Positions 19,912 to 30,129 of a stretch of 64,000 nt of DNA are shown here, in pieces (position 1 is the stretch's first letter; each line of letters opens with the position of its first letter). The stretch is from contig CM059186.1 in the NCBI GenBank assembly GCA_030323885.1, positions 172,754,351 through 172,818,350 on the forward strand. The letters are read 5' to 3'. This stretch comes from Branchipolynoe longqiensis. Lineage: Eukaryota > Annelida > Polychaeta > Phyllodocida > Polynoidae. The position numbers and the translations under genes were made by a program. The notes under the pieces were generated by a model, which made no database searches, was not told the DNA's origin, and saw only the letters and a program-made list of their open reading frames with translations.

Positions 19912-20065
19912 TTCAAATGTGTGCTGCTGCATTGACGGAATACTGAGTCAATTTAATCAAACTTGCCGCAATTGCAAGTTATAGAAGCCTATTTGATACG
20001 ATGTCCTACATGTTGGTGTGCCCAACAAACATTTTTCTGCATGTTTTCACTTCTAATATATGTAA
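19912..20065 (-). mobile_element. MITE-T fragment
   Basis: tgctgctgcattgacggaatactgagtcaatttaat...atgttttcacttctaata matches the middle of MITE-T on the reverse strand (compare 56460-56570). Confidence 0.6.
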
Positions 20066-20067
20066 AT

Positions 20068-20262
20068 CCCGATAGGGTGGCTGAATGAGTTGAGCGCCCA
20101 CCTCCTGTTTTTGGAACCCTGGTCGAGTCAAACAGTGACTTAAGATTTAGACGTGCTGCTACATATCCTAGTGTTTGGCATTACTAGGATAGGGCAAGGA
20201 GGAGTGCAATGAGGAAGACCTTTGGTCAATGATTGAAAATTCTCCTACTTAACAAACTAACC
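20068..20262 (+). mobile_element. SINE-1 (tail B)
   Basis: tRNA-like head gatagggtggctgaatgagttgagc, degraded B box (ggaaccctggtcgag), body to aggatagggcaagga. At that point it switches to tail B (gtgcaatgaggaagaccttt-ggtcaatgattgaaa) instead of the SINE-1A body. Same tail at 41511, 46256 and 54441. Confidence 0.78.
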
Positions 20263-20584
20263 CCCCCCCTGCCCAAAAGTTAGCCCTTTATTAAATTATG
20301 TCGTGTTTTACCTCAAAATTAAAGGAAAGTTGAAACAAGTTTTTTGTAAAAAAAAAAATCTAAATTACAGGAAAGTAGGTTCTAAGCCTACGTAGAATTT
20401 TTTATTGTTATTTTTATTATTAATTTTTTTTTAAATATTGCTGAAACTCAAAACCATCGGATTATATAACTTTTAATACGGCCACACATTCACTGAGGAG
20501 TTGCGAAGGTAAATACAATCAAACATGGCGTCGTCAGGCCACTCATGGGCTGGAGACTTCCTGTGTCAGACATATTGCTTTGAA
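20263..20584. other. AT-rich spacer with MITE-T end
   Basis: Poly-A/T tracts and a MITE-T terminus (ctgaaactcaaaaccatcggattatataacttttaa) at 20442-20478. Otherwise nothing identified. Confidence 0.45.
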
Positions 20585-20945
20585 CACCCCCACACCCACA
20601 CCCACACCTCACACCCCCGCCCCTGCCCTCACCTCACACCCCCGCCCCTGCCCTCACCGCCCCATGCCCTCCTGTCCACCACAGTCGCTCTCTCATTTTA
20701 AACAAAGGGGAAATGCGGCGATCAGTGAGAGAGGCAAAAGTCAAGGCGCCAGAAGTTGGTCCAAATTACAGGTGCGCGCGCATCACCCCCTGCGTCCCGG
20801 CACTCCCCGCCGCTTCCGGTTTCCGAAAGTCGACCCGCCCGGCGCGTCTCCTTACACCGACTGTCCACTGCTCTGTCCCCGCCCCCCCCCCGCCTCCCCC
20901 CCCCCCCACACGCCCACCCTCCGCCAAACGCCCAACCTGTACTGT
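20585..20945 (+). repeat. C-rich CACCCC tracts
   Basis: cacacccacacccacacc and ccccgcccctgccctcacc repeated, with a C-rich block at 20878-20935. A less repetitive CpG-rich stretch (20700-20870) lies between the two tracts. Confidence 0.8.
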
Positions 20946-21009
20946 ACCCCCGCCGTCATTTCCCATTCTGAACAATAAATATTTGCCAATTCTGAACAAC
21001 GGAGTTCAA

Positions 21010-21850
21010 TGGACTTTGAGTGTGGGGAGAAAGGAAGTGGGGAGGGAGGGGGACGCGGACAGGGGGGAGTGGGAGGGGGAGGGGATGGGGAGGACGGAGG
21101 GGGAGGGGAAGGGGAGGACGGAGGGGGGTGAGGGGGAAAGGGTGGAAAGAGAAGGGGGGTAGGGAAGGGTGGGGGAGAAGGGAGGGAGGGAGGGGGGGAA
21201 GGGAAGGGGAATGGGGAGAGGGAGGGAGGAGGAGGGAGAGGGAGGGGAGGAGGGGAGAGGGAGGGAGGAGGAGAGAGGGAGGGAAGTGGGGAGAGGGAGG
21301 GAGGAGGGGAGTGGGGAGGGGGGGGCGGGAGAGAGAGTGAGGAGGAGAGAGGGAGTTAAGTGGGGAGAGAGAGAGGGAGGCGGGAGAGGGATGGAGGGGG
21401 AGAGGGAGGGAGGAGGAGAGAGGGAGGGAGGTGGGGAGAGGGAGGGAATTGGGGAGAGTGAGGGAGGGGGGGGGGAGGGAGGTAGTATGTGGAATGGGGA
21501 GGGGGCGGGGGAGGGGAGAGAGGGTTGGGGGATGGGAGGGGATATGGAGTGGAGGACAGAGGAGAGGAAGGGGGGAGATGAGAAGGGAGGGTGGAGGGGT
21601 AGGAAGGGGGAAGAGAGTAGAAAAAGGGGAGATAGAGAAGGTGTGGGTGTGGGGAGGGGTGAGGGGGGTCAGTGTACACACAATTGTGGGCTGGAAGAAT
21701 ATACTGGTGGCAGAAGGAGATACGCAGAGAGGGGCTGTAGGAGGTGGGGGTGGGGGGAGGTGGGGGTGGGGGGGAGGTGTGGGGAGTGGGGTGCGGGGTG
21801 CGGGGAGGTGTAGGGGGTGGGGTGGGGGAGGGGTAGGGGGTTTAGACGAG
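21010..21850 (+). repeat. ~840 bp polypurine (GGGAGG)n tract
   Basis: Almost uninterrupted G/A-rich strand (ggggagggaggagg), with a short non-purine break at 21670-21720. Long Gly/Arg/Glu frames on plus and Pro/Ser/Leu frames on minus are artefacts. Potential G-quadruplex and triplex former. Confidence 0.9.
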
Positions 21851-22315
21851 TGTTGTGTAATGTGTAACGCAAGTAAGTGCCATCGTCACCTTTGTTGGCG
21901 AGTCACCACCGTTCACCAAGGACGCATGCGCAATAACCCCTACCCACCCTCCTCCACCCACCCACCCACCCCTCACCCACCCACCCCTCCTCCTCCTCAC
22001 CCACCCCGCCCTCACCCGCCCACCCGCCGCCCTTGTTGACGAAGCCGAGGCTTGCCCAATGACAAGGCGTTGCGTCACGACACCTCGCACGTCCTTATCG
22101 GTCTCGGCTCATGAGGCAGGGGAGAAGATGATGAGGCAACAAAAGGTCGTCACAAGTGACTTCCTTTGGGATCACAGACCGGGCTCCGCACCTCGAGCCG
22201 GACGGGCCGCGCCCTGCCGACCCCCGGGAGCCGGTGAAGGCAGGAGGCGGGGAACACGCGGGAAATTAGCCACGAGGGGAGGCGGGCTGGTCAGCGGGAG
22301 ACGGGTCGTTGAAGT
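21851..22315. other. GC-rich segment with C-rich tract
   Basis: It includes gcatgcgca (21924-21932, NRF-1-like half site), a ccacccacc tract (21945-22030) and CpG-rich sequence (22170-22270). No recognisable frame. Confidence 0.4.
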
Positions 22316-22905
22316 AGTCGTGGTACTGTGACAGTCTGGTATTGGTACAGTGGTAGTCTGGTAGTCTGGTAGTTGTAGCCTGGTAGTGGTAACCTGGTTG
22401 TGGTAGTGGTAGTCTGGTAGTGGTAGTATGGTAGTGTGGTAGTGTGGTAGTGGTAGTGTGGTAGTGGTAGTCTGGTAGTGGTAGTCTGGTCGTCTGGTAG
22501 TTTGGTAGTGGTAGTCTGGTAGTGGTATTGTGGTAGTGTGGTAGTGGTAGTCTGGTAGTGATAGTCTAGTAGTCTGGTAGTGGTAGTGGTAGTCTGGTAG
22601 ATGTAGTACTGGTAGTGGTAGTGTGGTACTGGTAGTGGTAGTCTGGTAGTCTGGTAGTCTGGTAGTGGTAGTCTGGTAGTTATAGTCCGGTGCTGGTAGT
22701 CTGGTAATGGTAGTGGTAGACTGGTAGTCTGGTAGTCTGGTACTGGTAGTCTGGTAGTCTGGTAGTCAGGTAGTCTGGTACTGTTAGTCTGGTAATGGTA
22801 GTGTTAGTGGTAGTCTGGTACTGGTAGTCTCGTAGTGGTAGTGGTAGTGGTAGTCTAGTAGTGTTAGTCGGGTAGTGGTAGTCTGGTAGTTTGGTAGTCT
22901 GCAAT
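22316..22905 (+). repeat. (tggtag/tctggtag)n minisatellite
   Basis: Units tggtag, tctggtag and tggtagtgg in irregular order over ~590 bp. Confidence 0.93.
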
Positions 22906-22929
22906 GGACAAAATAACACAAACGACCAC

Positions 22930-23030
22930 AAAATAATCTAAATTATGAATTGGTTAATCCGACAAATTGCTATCCGACATTATTTGGTGTGTGACAGAAT
23001 GTGTCGGATTAACAAGAGCTGACTGTACAA
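22930..23030. mobile_element. Fragment of a pogo-like MITE
   Basis: ggttaatccgacaaattgctatccgacatt...gtgtcggattaacaagagctgactgtac is palindromic-like and ends in ctgactgta, resembling P3 (24163-25485). Incomplete. Confidence 0.4.
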
Positions 23031-23103
23031 GCACAGCCCACACCTTACCAATCAGTTCCATCATCAAACCCACACCCCTCCCTTCCCATTCTCTGACCGT
23101 CTA

Positions 23104-23781
23104 TTAAAGTCGCATAGTCCGATAGTTATAAGTTTCTGCCATTATTTGAGATTAATATATTAGTTTGATCTTTACAATCTACTCAACTTTAGCCTGAAAT
23201 AACCCTTACTTGGAATCGCTAACTTTGGAGATATTCGAGGTGAAAACATGACAACATTACTTGTTAAAATTACGACACCATTGACGTCAGCAGTAAGAAG
23301 TGTTATTAACTTTTATAAGTGTACCAGTATCTAAGTTGGGTCTAAGTGTTATTAACTTTTATAAGTGTACCAGTATCTAAGTTGGGTCTAAGTCTTATTC
23401 ACTTTATAAGTCTACCAGTATCTAAGTTGGGTCTAAGTCTTATTAACTTTTATAAGTGTACTAGTTTCTAAGTTGGGTCTAAGTGTTATTAACTTTTATA
23501 AGTCTACCAGTATCTAAGTTGGGTCTAAGTCTTATTAACTTTTATAAGTGTACCAGTATCTAAGTTGGGTCTAAGTCTTATTAACTTTTATAAGTGTACC
23601 AGTATCTAAGTTGGGTCTAAATCTTATTAACTTTTATAAATGTACCAGTATCTAAGTTGGGTCTAACTCTTATTAACTTTTATAAGTGTACCAGTTTCTA
23701 ATTTGGGTCTGTAAAATCAAACCAAGTGCAAGTGTTTCGCTTTTGAAAGTGTGATCCTTCCATCGGATTGTGTGGCTTTAA
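23104..23781 (+). mobile_element. MITE-T expanded by an internal array
   Basis: TTAAAGTCGCATAGTCCGATAG at 23104 and catcggattgtgtggcTTTAA at 23778-23781. The interior is standard except for a 46 bp tandem array that nearly doubles the element length. It shares its right TTAA with the next MITE-T. Confidence 0.85.
23295..23710 (+). repeat. 46 bp tandem array, ~9 copies, inside MITE-T
   Basis: Unit gtctaagtcttattaactttt then ataagtgtaccagtatctaagttgg. The unit corresponds to MITE-T's own right-internal sequence (agtgcaccagtatctaagttgg). Copies differ by only a few bases, so it is a recent local expansion. Confidence 0.93.
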
Positions 23782-23983
23782 AGTTGTCTAGTCCGATGGG
23801 TCTGAGTTTTTGCCATTTACTGAGATAAATGCATTATAATCATTATAATAGACCTCACTTTAGTTTGAAGTAACTTTTATTTTAAATGGTTAACATTGAA
23901 GATAAGTACTTTCGATTAATCATTATAGTCTTCTGCATTTTAGTTTGAAGTAACCTTTATTTTAAATAGCAAATTTGGAGATA

Positions 23984-24160
23984 CAGTAAAACCTCTCTAA
24001 TCGACCACCTCCACAGATGGACCACTCCCCTATATGGATCGCTTTTTTGGGAGCCTACAATACCATTGTAACCATATTCTACCTCCCTAATCTGACCACC
24101 TCCCCAAATGGACTACTTAGAATCGGTACCAAGGTCGGTCGGTTTAGAGAGCTTTTACTG
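23984..24160. mobile_element. P1 MITE, complete, nested
   Basis: CAGTAAAACCTCTCTAATCG to TTTAGAGAGCTTTTACTG, TA at 23982-23983 and 24161-24162. The right TA is also the left TA of P3. Confidence 0.85.
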
Positions 24161-24162
24161 TA

Positions 24163-25485
24163 CAGAATAACCCCGTTAAACCAAACTTCAAGGGACCCTA
24201 GAAATTTGTTTGGATTAACCGATCATTGCTTTGGATTCGACTTTGACTTGGCTTTGGCAAAAACGTAAGTGGATTATGAATGTAATATACAATGTATGTG
24301 GACACTTTGATTATTGTTTTTTTATATAATCATCATCATGCTGTCGGTCGCGATGCGACAAAGACTGCTTTCATTACTTGACTGCCGCTCTCCATTTAGC
24401 TCTCTGCTGTGAGAGTTGCGTCCATGAGTCGGTCTTAATGTCTCTCAGCTTCAGGTTTCTCTTGATGGTATCCTTGAACCGGAGATGAGGGCGCCCTCTC
24501 TTTCTGTAACCAGAAGACAGTTGAGAATAGAGGATCTGCTTTGGTAGCCTGTCTGATGACATCCTCATGAGATGTCCAGTCCACCGGAGATTCTTTTTGA
24601 TCAGAAGATCTTCCATAGAGGGCAGCCCCGTCCATTCGAGTATTTCCTTATTTGTCACTTTGTCCTTCCAGGTTAGCCTCATGAATGAATGCAGATGTCG
24701 CATCATGAAGGCATGCAGCTATTTCACCTGTCGTCTGTACACTGTCCAGGCCTCGGCTCCGTATAGTAGGGTGGATGGCACAATTGCATAGTAGATCTTG
24801 CCTTTGACCCGCATGGACACATCGTGGTTGTTCCAGAGTCTCTGGCATAGTCAGCCGAAAGATGCGCTAGCCTTGGCCATCCTCCTCTGGATTTCAGCAT
24901 CAATGTGTCCATCACTTGCTTCAAAGGTAGGTGAATTCCGGAACAGAGTTCAGCTTGTTTCTGTCAACCATGATTTTGTGCGGCTGTACATTTCATGAAA
25001 GCTGCCTGCAAAAGTGTTGAAGTGCTGCTGGCTTTTGCAAGTTGCCAGCGGCACTCTCTCGGGGAGCAAATAGAGGTTTCACACCGGCAAGAACATGTCC
25101 AGACAGCGCAAAACTATTTGTCCCTGCAGTGGCTGGTCGGGAGATGTTGGGAGTTCCATATATCAATTGCCTGTACCACAAGGCAGTGATTTACAAGTCT
25201 GCAGGGCAGGGGCATCAAACTCCCTGAGGTATTGCAATACCTGCAATACCTGCATAGCAAAAGTCTCAGACGACCTTATAACGACATGAAAGTTTGTTTA
25301 ACCATACCGGAAGTGGCCTGGGGCCCGACAATTTTGTTTGGATTAACCAATACTTTGGATTAACCGACTTTGGTTAAACCAATTTTTTTATATGATAAAT
25401 GGTAGTATTTTGCCAGGCCGCCGAAAAAGGTTTGGATTAACCGATCGTTTGGTTTAACCGAGCTTGGTTTAATGAGGTTGTACTG
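24163..25485. mobile_element. P3 MITE (pogo-like) interrupted by LINE-X
   Basis: Inverted ends cagaataaccccgttaaacc and ggtttaatgaggttgtactg; TA flanks at 24161-24162 and 25486-25487. The interior carries repeated ggattaaccgat motifs. LINE-X fills 24330-25255. Confidence 0.75.
24330..25255 (-). pseudogene. LINE-X relic with fused 5' segment
   Basis: Minus strand: 5' segment (cagaccagc..cgaccagccactgcagggac...gcaggcagctttcatgaaatg) joined directly to RT at IMVD-NKLNSVPEF. A frame-broken C-terminal domain follows: LTWKDKVTNKEILEWTGLP, LRWTGHLMRMS, YRKRGRPHLRFKDTIKRNL, RAAVK stop at 24374. The 3' end is an (atg)n tail. Inserted in P3. Confidence 0.85.
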
Positions 25486-25799
25486 TATTTACATTGGATG
25501 AATCACAATAGTGTACCTCACTTTAGTTTGAAGTAACTTTTATTTTAAATGGCTAACTTTGCGAAAACATGCCAAATAAAGGTTGGCAAGCGCCTCAAAT
25601 CTCTGACACCACAGGCTTCAGTAGGAACAGGTTTACTTAGATTAACGTATTACACCTGGCTGTCTACATTATATGTGGCAACAACTGTGTAATAAGTGCA
25701 CCAGTATCTACACTGGATATGTAGAATCAAATCTAGCGAAGTATCTTGGGTTTTTTGTAATTGATGTTTTCATCGGCCAATGCAACGTTAAGTGTGCAC

Positions 25800-27060
25800 T
25801 GCCAGCTCAACAACCCACACCCCCACCTCCACCCCACCCACACACCCACAGCCACAGCCACAGCCACAGCCACACCCACACCCACAGCCACACCCACACC
25901 CACACCCACACCCACAACTCCACCCCATCAACACCCTCACACCCAAACCCCAACCTCCACCCCACCCACACCTCCACTACCCAGCCACACCCACCCACAC
26001 CCCCACCTCCACACCCACATACCCCCACCTCCACCCCCCACCACCCACACCCATGCCCACACCCACACCCACACCCACACCCACACCCACAACTCCACCC
26101 CATCAACACCCTCACACCCAAACCCCAACCTCCACCCCACCCACACCCCCACTACCCAGCCACACCCACCCACACCCCACCTCCACCCCCCACACAATAA
26201 CCCCCACCTCCACCCCCACCCACACCCCCATACCCACACCCACACCCACACCCACACACACCCACACCACAACTCACACCATCACCCACCCTCACAACCA
26301 AACCCCAACCTCCCACCCACCCTCACCACACCTACCCTGCCGCACCCACCCCCACCCCCACACCCACCCCCACAAATACCCCCCACCTCCACCCCACCCA
26401 CACCCCCACACCCCACACACCCCCACAACCCATACCCACACCCACACCTCACCCACAACCCACACCCACACCACACCCACACCTCCACCCCATCCACACC
26501 CTCACACCCACAACCCCAACACTCCACCCCACCCACACCCCACCCTCCACCCCACTCCCAGCCACACCCAACCCACAACCCTACCTCCACCCCCACACAC
26601 CCCACCTCCACCGCACCCCCACCCCCACACCCCCACACCCCCACAACACCCCCACCTCCACCCAAATACCAGGCACCACACACCTCACACACCCCACACC
26701 CCAACGCCCAACCGCTCCCACACAACTCCCACCTCCCCCCACCCACACCCCACATCCACCCCACCCACTCCCCCACACCCCACATATCCACATGCAAACC
26801 TCCACCCCCATTACCCACCCACACCCACCCACACCCACCCACACCCACAACCAACCAACACCATCCCACACACCAACATCCACCGCAAAACACCCACCAC
26901 CCCCCACTCCACCCCAACTCCACCCCACCCCACCCACCCACCCCCACCCCCCATCCCAACACCACCCACGCCGCCACACCCACGCACCCCGCCCTCTGGC
27001 GGCCAGCGTCCCCTGTGAACGCCGGCATTCCTTAACCCACCACCCACCCACTCACTCACC
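25800..27060 (+). repeat. ~1.26 kb CACCCA satellite
   Basis: (cacaccc)n and (ccaccc)n with higher-order duplication: the block from ccccatcaacaccctcac to ccacactacccagccacacccaccc appears at ~25920 and again at ~26098. Pro/His/Thr frames up to 424 codons are artefacts of composition. Confidence 0.93.
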
Positions 27061-27436
27061 CCCATATGCATAAACAATGCCCGTTGGCCATTTGATCTTT
27101 GTGTCGCCTGGTCACGGCTTCAGGTAACTTTTTTCTCCACCTCGTCGCAACGTCAGTTCCCGGTTTACTCACTGGGGGGCGCGCGGGGAGGGGGACGCAG
27201 GTCGGTGCCTCGGGGCATGCGCAGTAATCACCTTCTGTCGGACTCATCCGGCTTAGCCCCACTTAGAGCTTAAATATTTTATCTGCTCGACAAAGGATCC
27301 AGGGAGAGGCATTAAAAGGAGACGGCCGCCTTTGAGCAGCAATGCACATGCGCAGCGCATGGTGGGTGCAAAGCGGGCCCGACGCATGCGCAGAGGTGAC
27401 CTTGGAAGTTGGAGCCGCCGCCATCAGCAACAGGCG
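27061..27436. promoter_or_regulatory. CpG-rich segment with repeated GCATGCGCA motifs
   Basis: NRF-1-like half sites: gcatgcgca at 27215-27223 and 27384-27392, and catgcgcagcgcatg at 27347-27361. TATA-like aaatatttta lies at 27270-27280. It looks like a TATA-poor promoter or a CpG island, but no transcript or exon is recognisable beside it. Confidence 0.3.
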
Positions 27437-27700
27437 AAGCTGTTTGTTTTGGGGGAATTTTCAGTCGCGTTTGACGCGCTGAAGGCTGCAAATCTGCAGC
27501 ACTGTATGGGCACTGCCAAAGGTGGTCCCATGCGGCCGGGAGTTGGCTTCCGGTGGGGGGCGGGGGGGGGGGGGGTAATGGGGCAGGAGGGGGTTAATCA
27601 TGGGGAGGGGGGGGGGGAGCGGAGAGAAAAAAGTTGTCTCGGAGCCCAAACCCAGCCCTCTAAGAGTAAGAGGGCCAGGGGCGGTTGGTTGGTGTAGTTC
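27437..27700 (-). mobile_element. SINE-1 tail C fragment
   Basis: gttttgggggaattttcagtcgc...gcgctgaaggctgcaaatctgcagcactg...cccatgcggccgggagttg...cctctaagag-taagagggcc...ggttggtgtagtt. This matches 32599-32850 and, inverted, 34930-35150. The SINE-1 body itself is missing here. Confidence 0.75.
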
Positions 27701-27739
27701 CAAACAGTCACAGACGAGGAGTCCCGAAGGACACACAGG

Positions 27740-27845
27740 GCATGTTTAATAAGCACACCTGTATCTAAGTTGCATATGTAGGTTCAAGTCTAGATCTTTG
27801 CTTTTGAAAAGTTGATCGTTTTTATCAGACTGTGCAGCTTTTAGA
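27740..27845 (+). mobile_element. MITE-T right-end fragment
   Basis: tgtttaataagcacacctgtatctaagttgcatatgtaggttcaagtctagatctttgc...atcagactgtgcagctttta. Confidence 0.7.
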
Positions 27846-27856
27846 AGACTTTAATA

Positions 27857-28099
27857 CCCCCACCACACCAAACTAGTTCTCAGTACATTCTTGAAAATAT
27901 TGCTGAACGGACTCAAACTGTGTGCGAACGGAATGGACATTGTAGAAACTTTTCAGTCTTTTTACGAACAGAATAGATGGGCTAGAATGGAATGGTGCTC
28001 CAGAACTTGGAGCATGCCGAAAATGTTCTTGCAGCCACATTCTACCTGTCTTAGAATGTGGTTGGACGTTGTGAGAACTAGTTTGGTGTGATGTGGGGT
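27857..28099. mobile_element. MITE-C, complete
   Basis: Near-perfect inverted ends: cccaccacaccaaactagtt at the left and aactagtttggtgtgatgtgggg at the right. 243 bp, non-coding, with a second internal inverted pair (cagtacattc..gaatgtg). One end of another copy lies at 40486-40517, at the assembly gap. Confidence 0.82.
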
Positions 28100-28154
28100 G
28101 TTGCTGATTGTCATTTATTTACTCCTCGCATCTTCGGCTCCGTTCTCTAGTCGT

Positions 28155-28775
28155 TACAACTGCATTGTTTGGTGGTTCTGCATTTCTGTGATACTTTTAT
28201 CGATCGTTATAATCTAATTTACTTTAGTCTGAAGTAACTCTAACTTTGGAGATAGAAGTGAAAACCGTTGGTTGGTTGTTGGAGTTTTACATCCTGGCAA
28301 CATCTAAGGTCATATCAGGACGGGTACCGACTTGTAGCAGTGTGCACTCATGGCGACTTTTTATAATGTTGCCTCACTGGGAAACCAGGTCACCAGCACC
28401 ATGACCCGATATCCCACTCAGTCACATTACCCTGACAATGAGCTAACCAGTCCTTGCCCTATCTTAATAATGCTGAGAGCCAGGCTAGGAGTAGGAAGCG
28501 ACAAGTATCAATGTCATAAGTCATTGGTTTGACTCGACCGGGAACCGAACTCCCGATCTCCCGCCCGCGAGGCCCACACTCTGCCGATTCTGCCACCGCG
28601 CCCAATAAATGAAAACGTGATAACCATATCAAAATGTTGGCTTCGGTACTAACAGGTTATAACTTATATTAAATTGACTTGGCATTCTTTTCTCTCCAGC
28701 AAAATAATATTATTAGTGCACCAATATCGAATTGCATATGTCAGATCGAATGTGCATATTTTCTTTTAATCTCTT
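28155..28775 (+). mobile_element. MITE-T interrupted by SINE-1
   Basis: Left part aactgcattgtttggtggttctg..actttagtctgaagtaac..ggagatagaagtgaaaac; right part resumes at tgaaaacgtgataacc...attagtgcaccaatatcgaattgcatatgtcagatc. The SINE occupies 28264-28607. Confidence 0.7.
28264..28607 (-). mobile_element. SINE-1 (tail A), full length
   Basis: Complete from the tail (gttggttgttggagttttacatcctgg) to the head (ctctgccgattctgccaccgcgccc). It has a tgaaaac direct repeat at each side (28257-28263 and 28611-28617), a short TSD. Confidence 0.88.
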
Positions 28776-28879
28776 GCTTTTAGATAATACTATTATATTG
28801 ATTATTATTAACTATATTACTTTAGCTTGAAATAACTTCTATTCTAAGGGATGAACCTTTGATATCTTAGAATGGAATA

Positions 28880-29057
28880 CAGGAAAACCTCTCTAACCGA
28901 CCACTTCCACAGATCGACCACTCCCCTATATCGATCGGTTTATTTGGATCCGAACAATACCATGGTAAGGATATGCTAACTCCCTAAGCCGACCACCTCC
29001 CTAAATGGACCACTTAAAGTCAGTCCCGTGGTCGGTCGATTTAGAGAGGTGTTACTG
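28880..29057. mobile_element. P1 MITE, complete, nested
   Basis: CAGGAAAACCTCTCTAACCG to TTTAGAGAGGTGTTACTG with TA at 28878-28879 and 29058-29059. Confidence 0.85.
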
Positions 29058-29172
29058 TACATGCAAACTTATTTTTGGTATGCATGTAAAAACATTGGAC
29101 ACCATAAGTTTCAAAAGGAACATGTTATATTAAATTGTGTAGTCTATAAGTGCATTACTATCTAAGTAAGTG

Positions 29173-29488
29173 GGGGAAAAGCTTGTTTTATTTAACGATG
29201 CCTCTAGGGCACATTGATTTTCATCATCGGCTATTGGATGTCAAACATTTGGTCATTCTAACATATTTCTTTTGGACCAAACCCACTGCTGCCACATAGG
29301 CTACTCTTTCCGATAAGCAGCAAGGGATCTTTTATATGCACTTTCCCACAGACAGGACAGCACATAGCACAGCCTTTGATGAACCAGTTGCGGACCACTG
29401 GTTGGAATGGAAAATAGCCCAAACTGCGAATGTGTCCACAAAGCAGGATTGATCGCATGACCCACACCTTCACAGGTGGACATGCTAC
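29173..29488 (-). mobile_element. SINE-3 copy 2, 12 bp TSD
   Basis: gggaaaagcttgttttatttaacgatgcctctagggcaca..ggctattggatgtcaaacatttggtca..atgcactttcccacagacagg..cacaggtggacatgctac. Flanked by tctaagtaagtg at 29161-29172 and 29489-29500. A full, well-bounded copy. Confidence 0.9.
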
Positions 29489-29542
29489 TCTAAGTAAGTG
29501 ACGCTCATAAATTTAATGTATATACATGTACATATATGTATA

Positions 29543-29626
29543 TGTACTATATGATTTATTATCTGGATATAAATAACGGCAGCCCCTTAATGTTTCTCTC
29601 TAACCATCTTAACTTCCATGTTATTT
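29543..29626 (+). repeat. Dispersed repeat R6, copy 1
   Basis: 84 bp (tgtactatatgatttattatctggatataaataacggcagcccc..ctaaccatcttaacttccatgttatt) nearly identical to 57237-57320. Unknown function. Confidence 0.7.
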
Positions 29627-29640
29627 AATATGTGTATATA

Positions 29641-29850
29641 ATAATAATAATAATAAAACATTTATATAGCGCCCGATCCAGCAAGCCGTTCTCAGGCACT
29701 TTACATAACAAACAAATATACAGGAAAATAAATGTCACCTAGTTAAAAGCAGATTTTAACAAATGTGTCTTAAGACCTTTTTTAAAAGGACCAACAGATT
29801 TAGCCTGAGTCGGGGTGAAGAACAACATAAAATCTGGTGACAAATAATAT
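29641..29850 (+). repeat. (aat)n-linked repeat with TTATATAGCGCC
   Basis: (ataat)n then aaaacatttatatagcgccc..gcaagccgttctcaggcactttaca..taaaagcagattttaac. The aacatttatatagcgcc start is a familiar invertebrate dispersed-repeat end; class uncertain. Confidence 0.5.
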
Positions 29851-30129
29851 ATGTACATGCTGGGTAAATGAAATGAGCATATAAATTCTTAATTTAAGAA
29901 CTAACATATATTCTTCACATATTATATATAGAGAGAGTGCACGTGACGTCATCACTCAGCAGTCAGCGGTTAGCCATCTTGGATTACGAGCACCCTCCCT
30001 AGCCATGTTGTGAATGCATGCGGATGCAATAAACAGAGTTTTTTTGGTGTTCTGGAATTTCTGGGGAGTTTACATCCAATGTGTTTACTTACAGCACTTT
30101 AGCAACAACTTCTGAGGCCAATGAGCTCA

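Larger units (their letters stand above)
23778..25791 (+). mobile_element. MITE-T host of a nested stack
   Basis: It starts at the shared TTAA (23778), left end agttgtctagtccgatgg, and ends ttcatcggccaatgcaacgTTAA (25788-25791). Its interior is interrupted from 23982 to 25487 by P1 and P3 elements side by side. The block actttagtttgaagtaac..ttattttaaat appears three times within it. Confidence 0.8.
28780..29510 (+). mobile_element. MITE-T interrupted by P1 and SINE-3
   Basis: Host pieces: ttactttagcttgaaataacttctattc..tttgatatctt (28803-28870), tggacaccataagtttcaaaaggaacatgttatatt..taagtgcattactatctaag (29095-29172) and a short remnant after 29500. Insertions at 28880-29057 and 29173-29488. 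Its own termini are lost. Confidence 0.6.

Noticed and set aside
21169..21813. Gly/Arg/Glu-rich frames of ~200 codons (and Pro/Ser/Leu frames opposite)
   Set aside because: Artefact of the polypurine tract; the same applies to 33241-34002 and 54718-55162.
25761..27035. 424- and 408-codon Pro/His/Thr-rich frames
   Set aside because: Produced by the CACCCA satellite, which is open in several frames at once; no start context, domain or codon signal.
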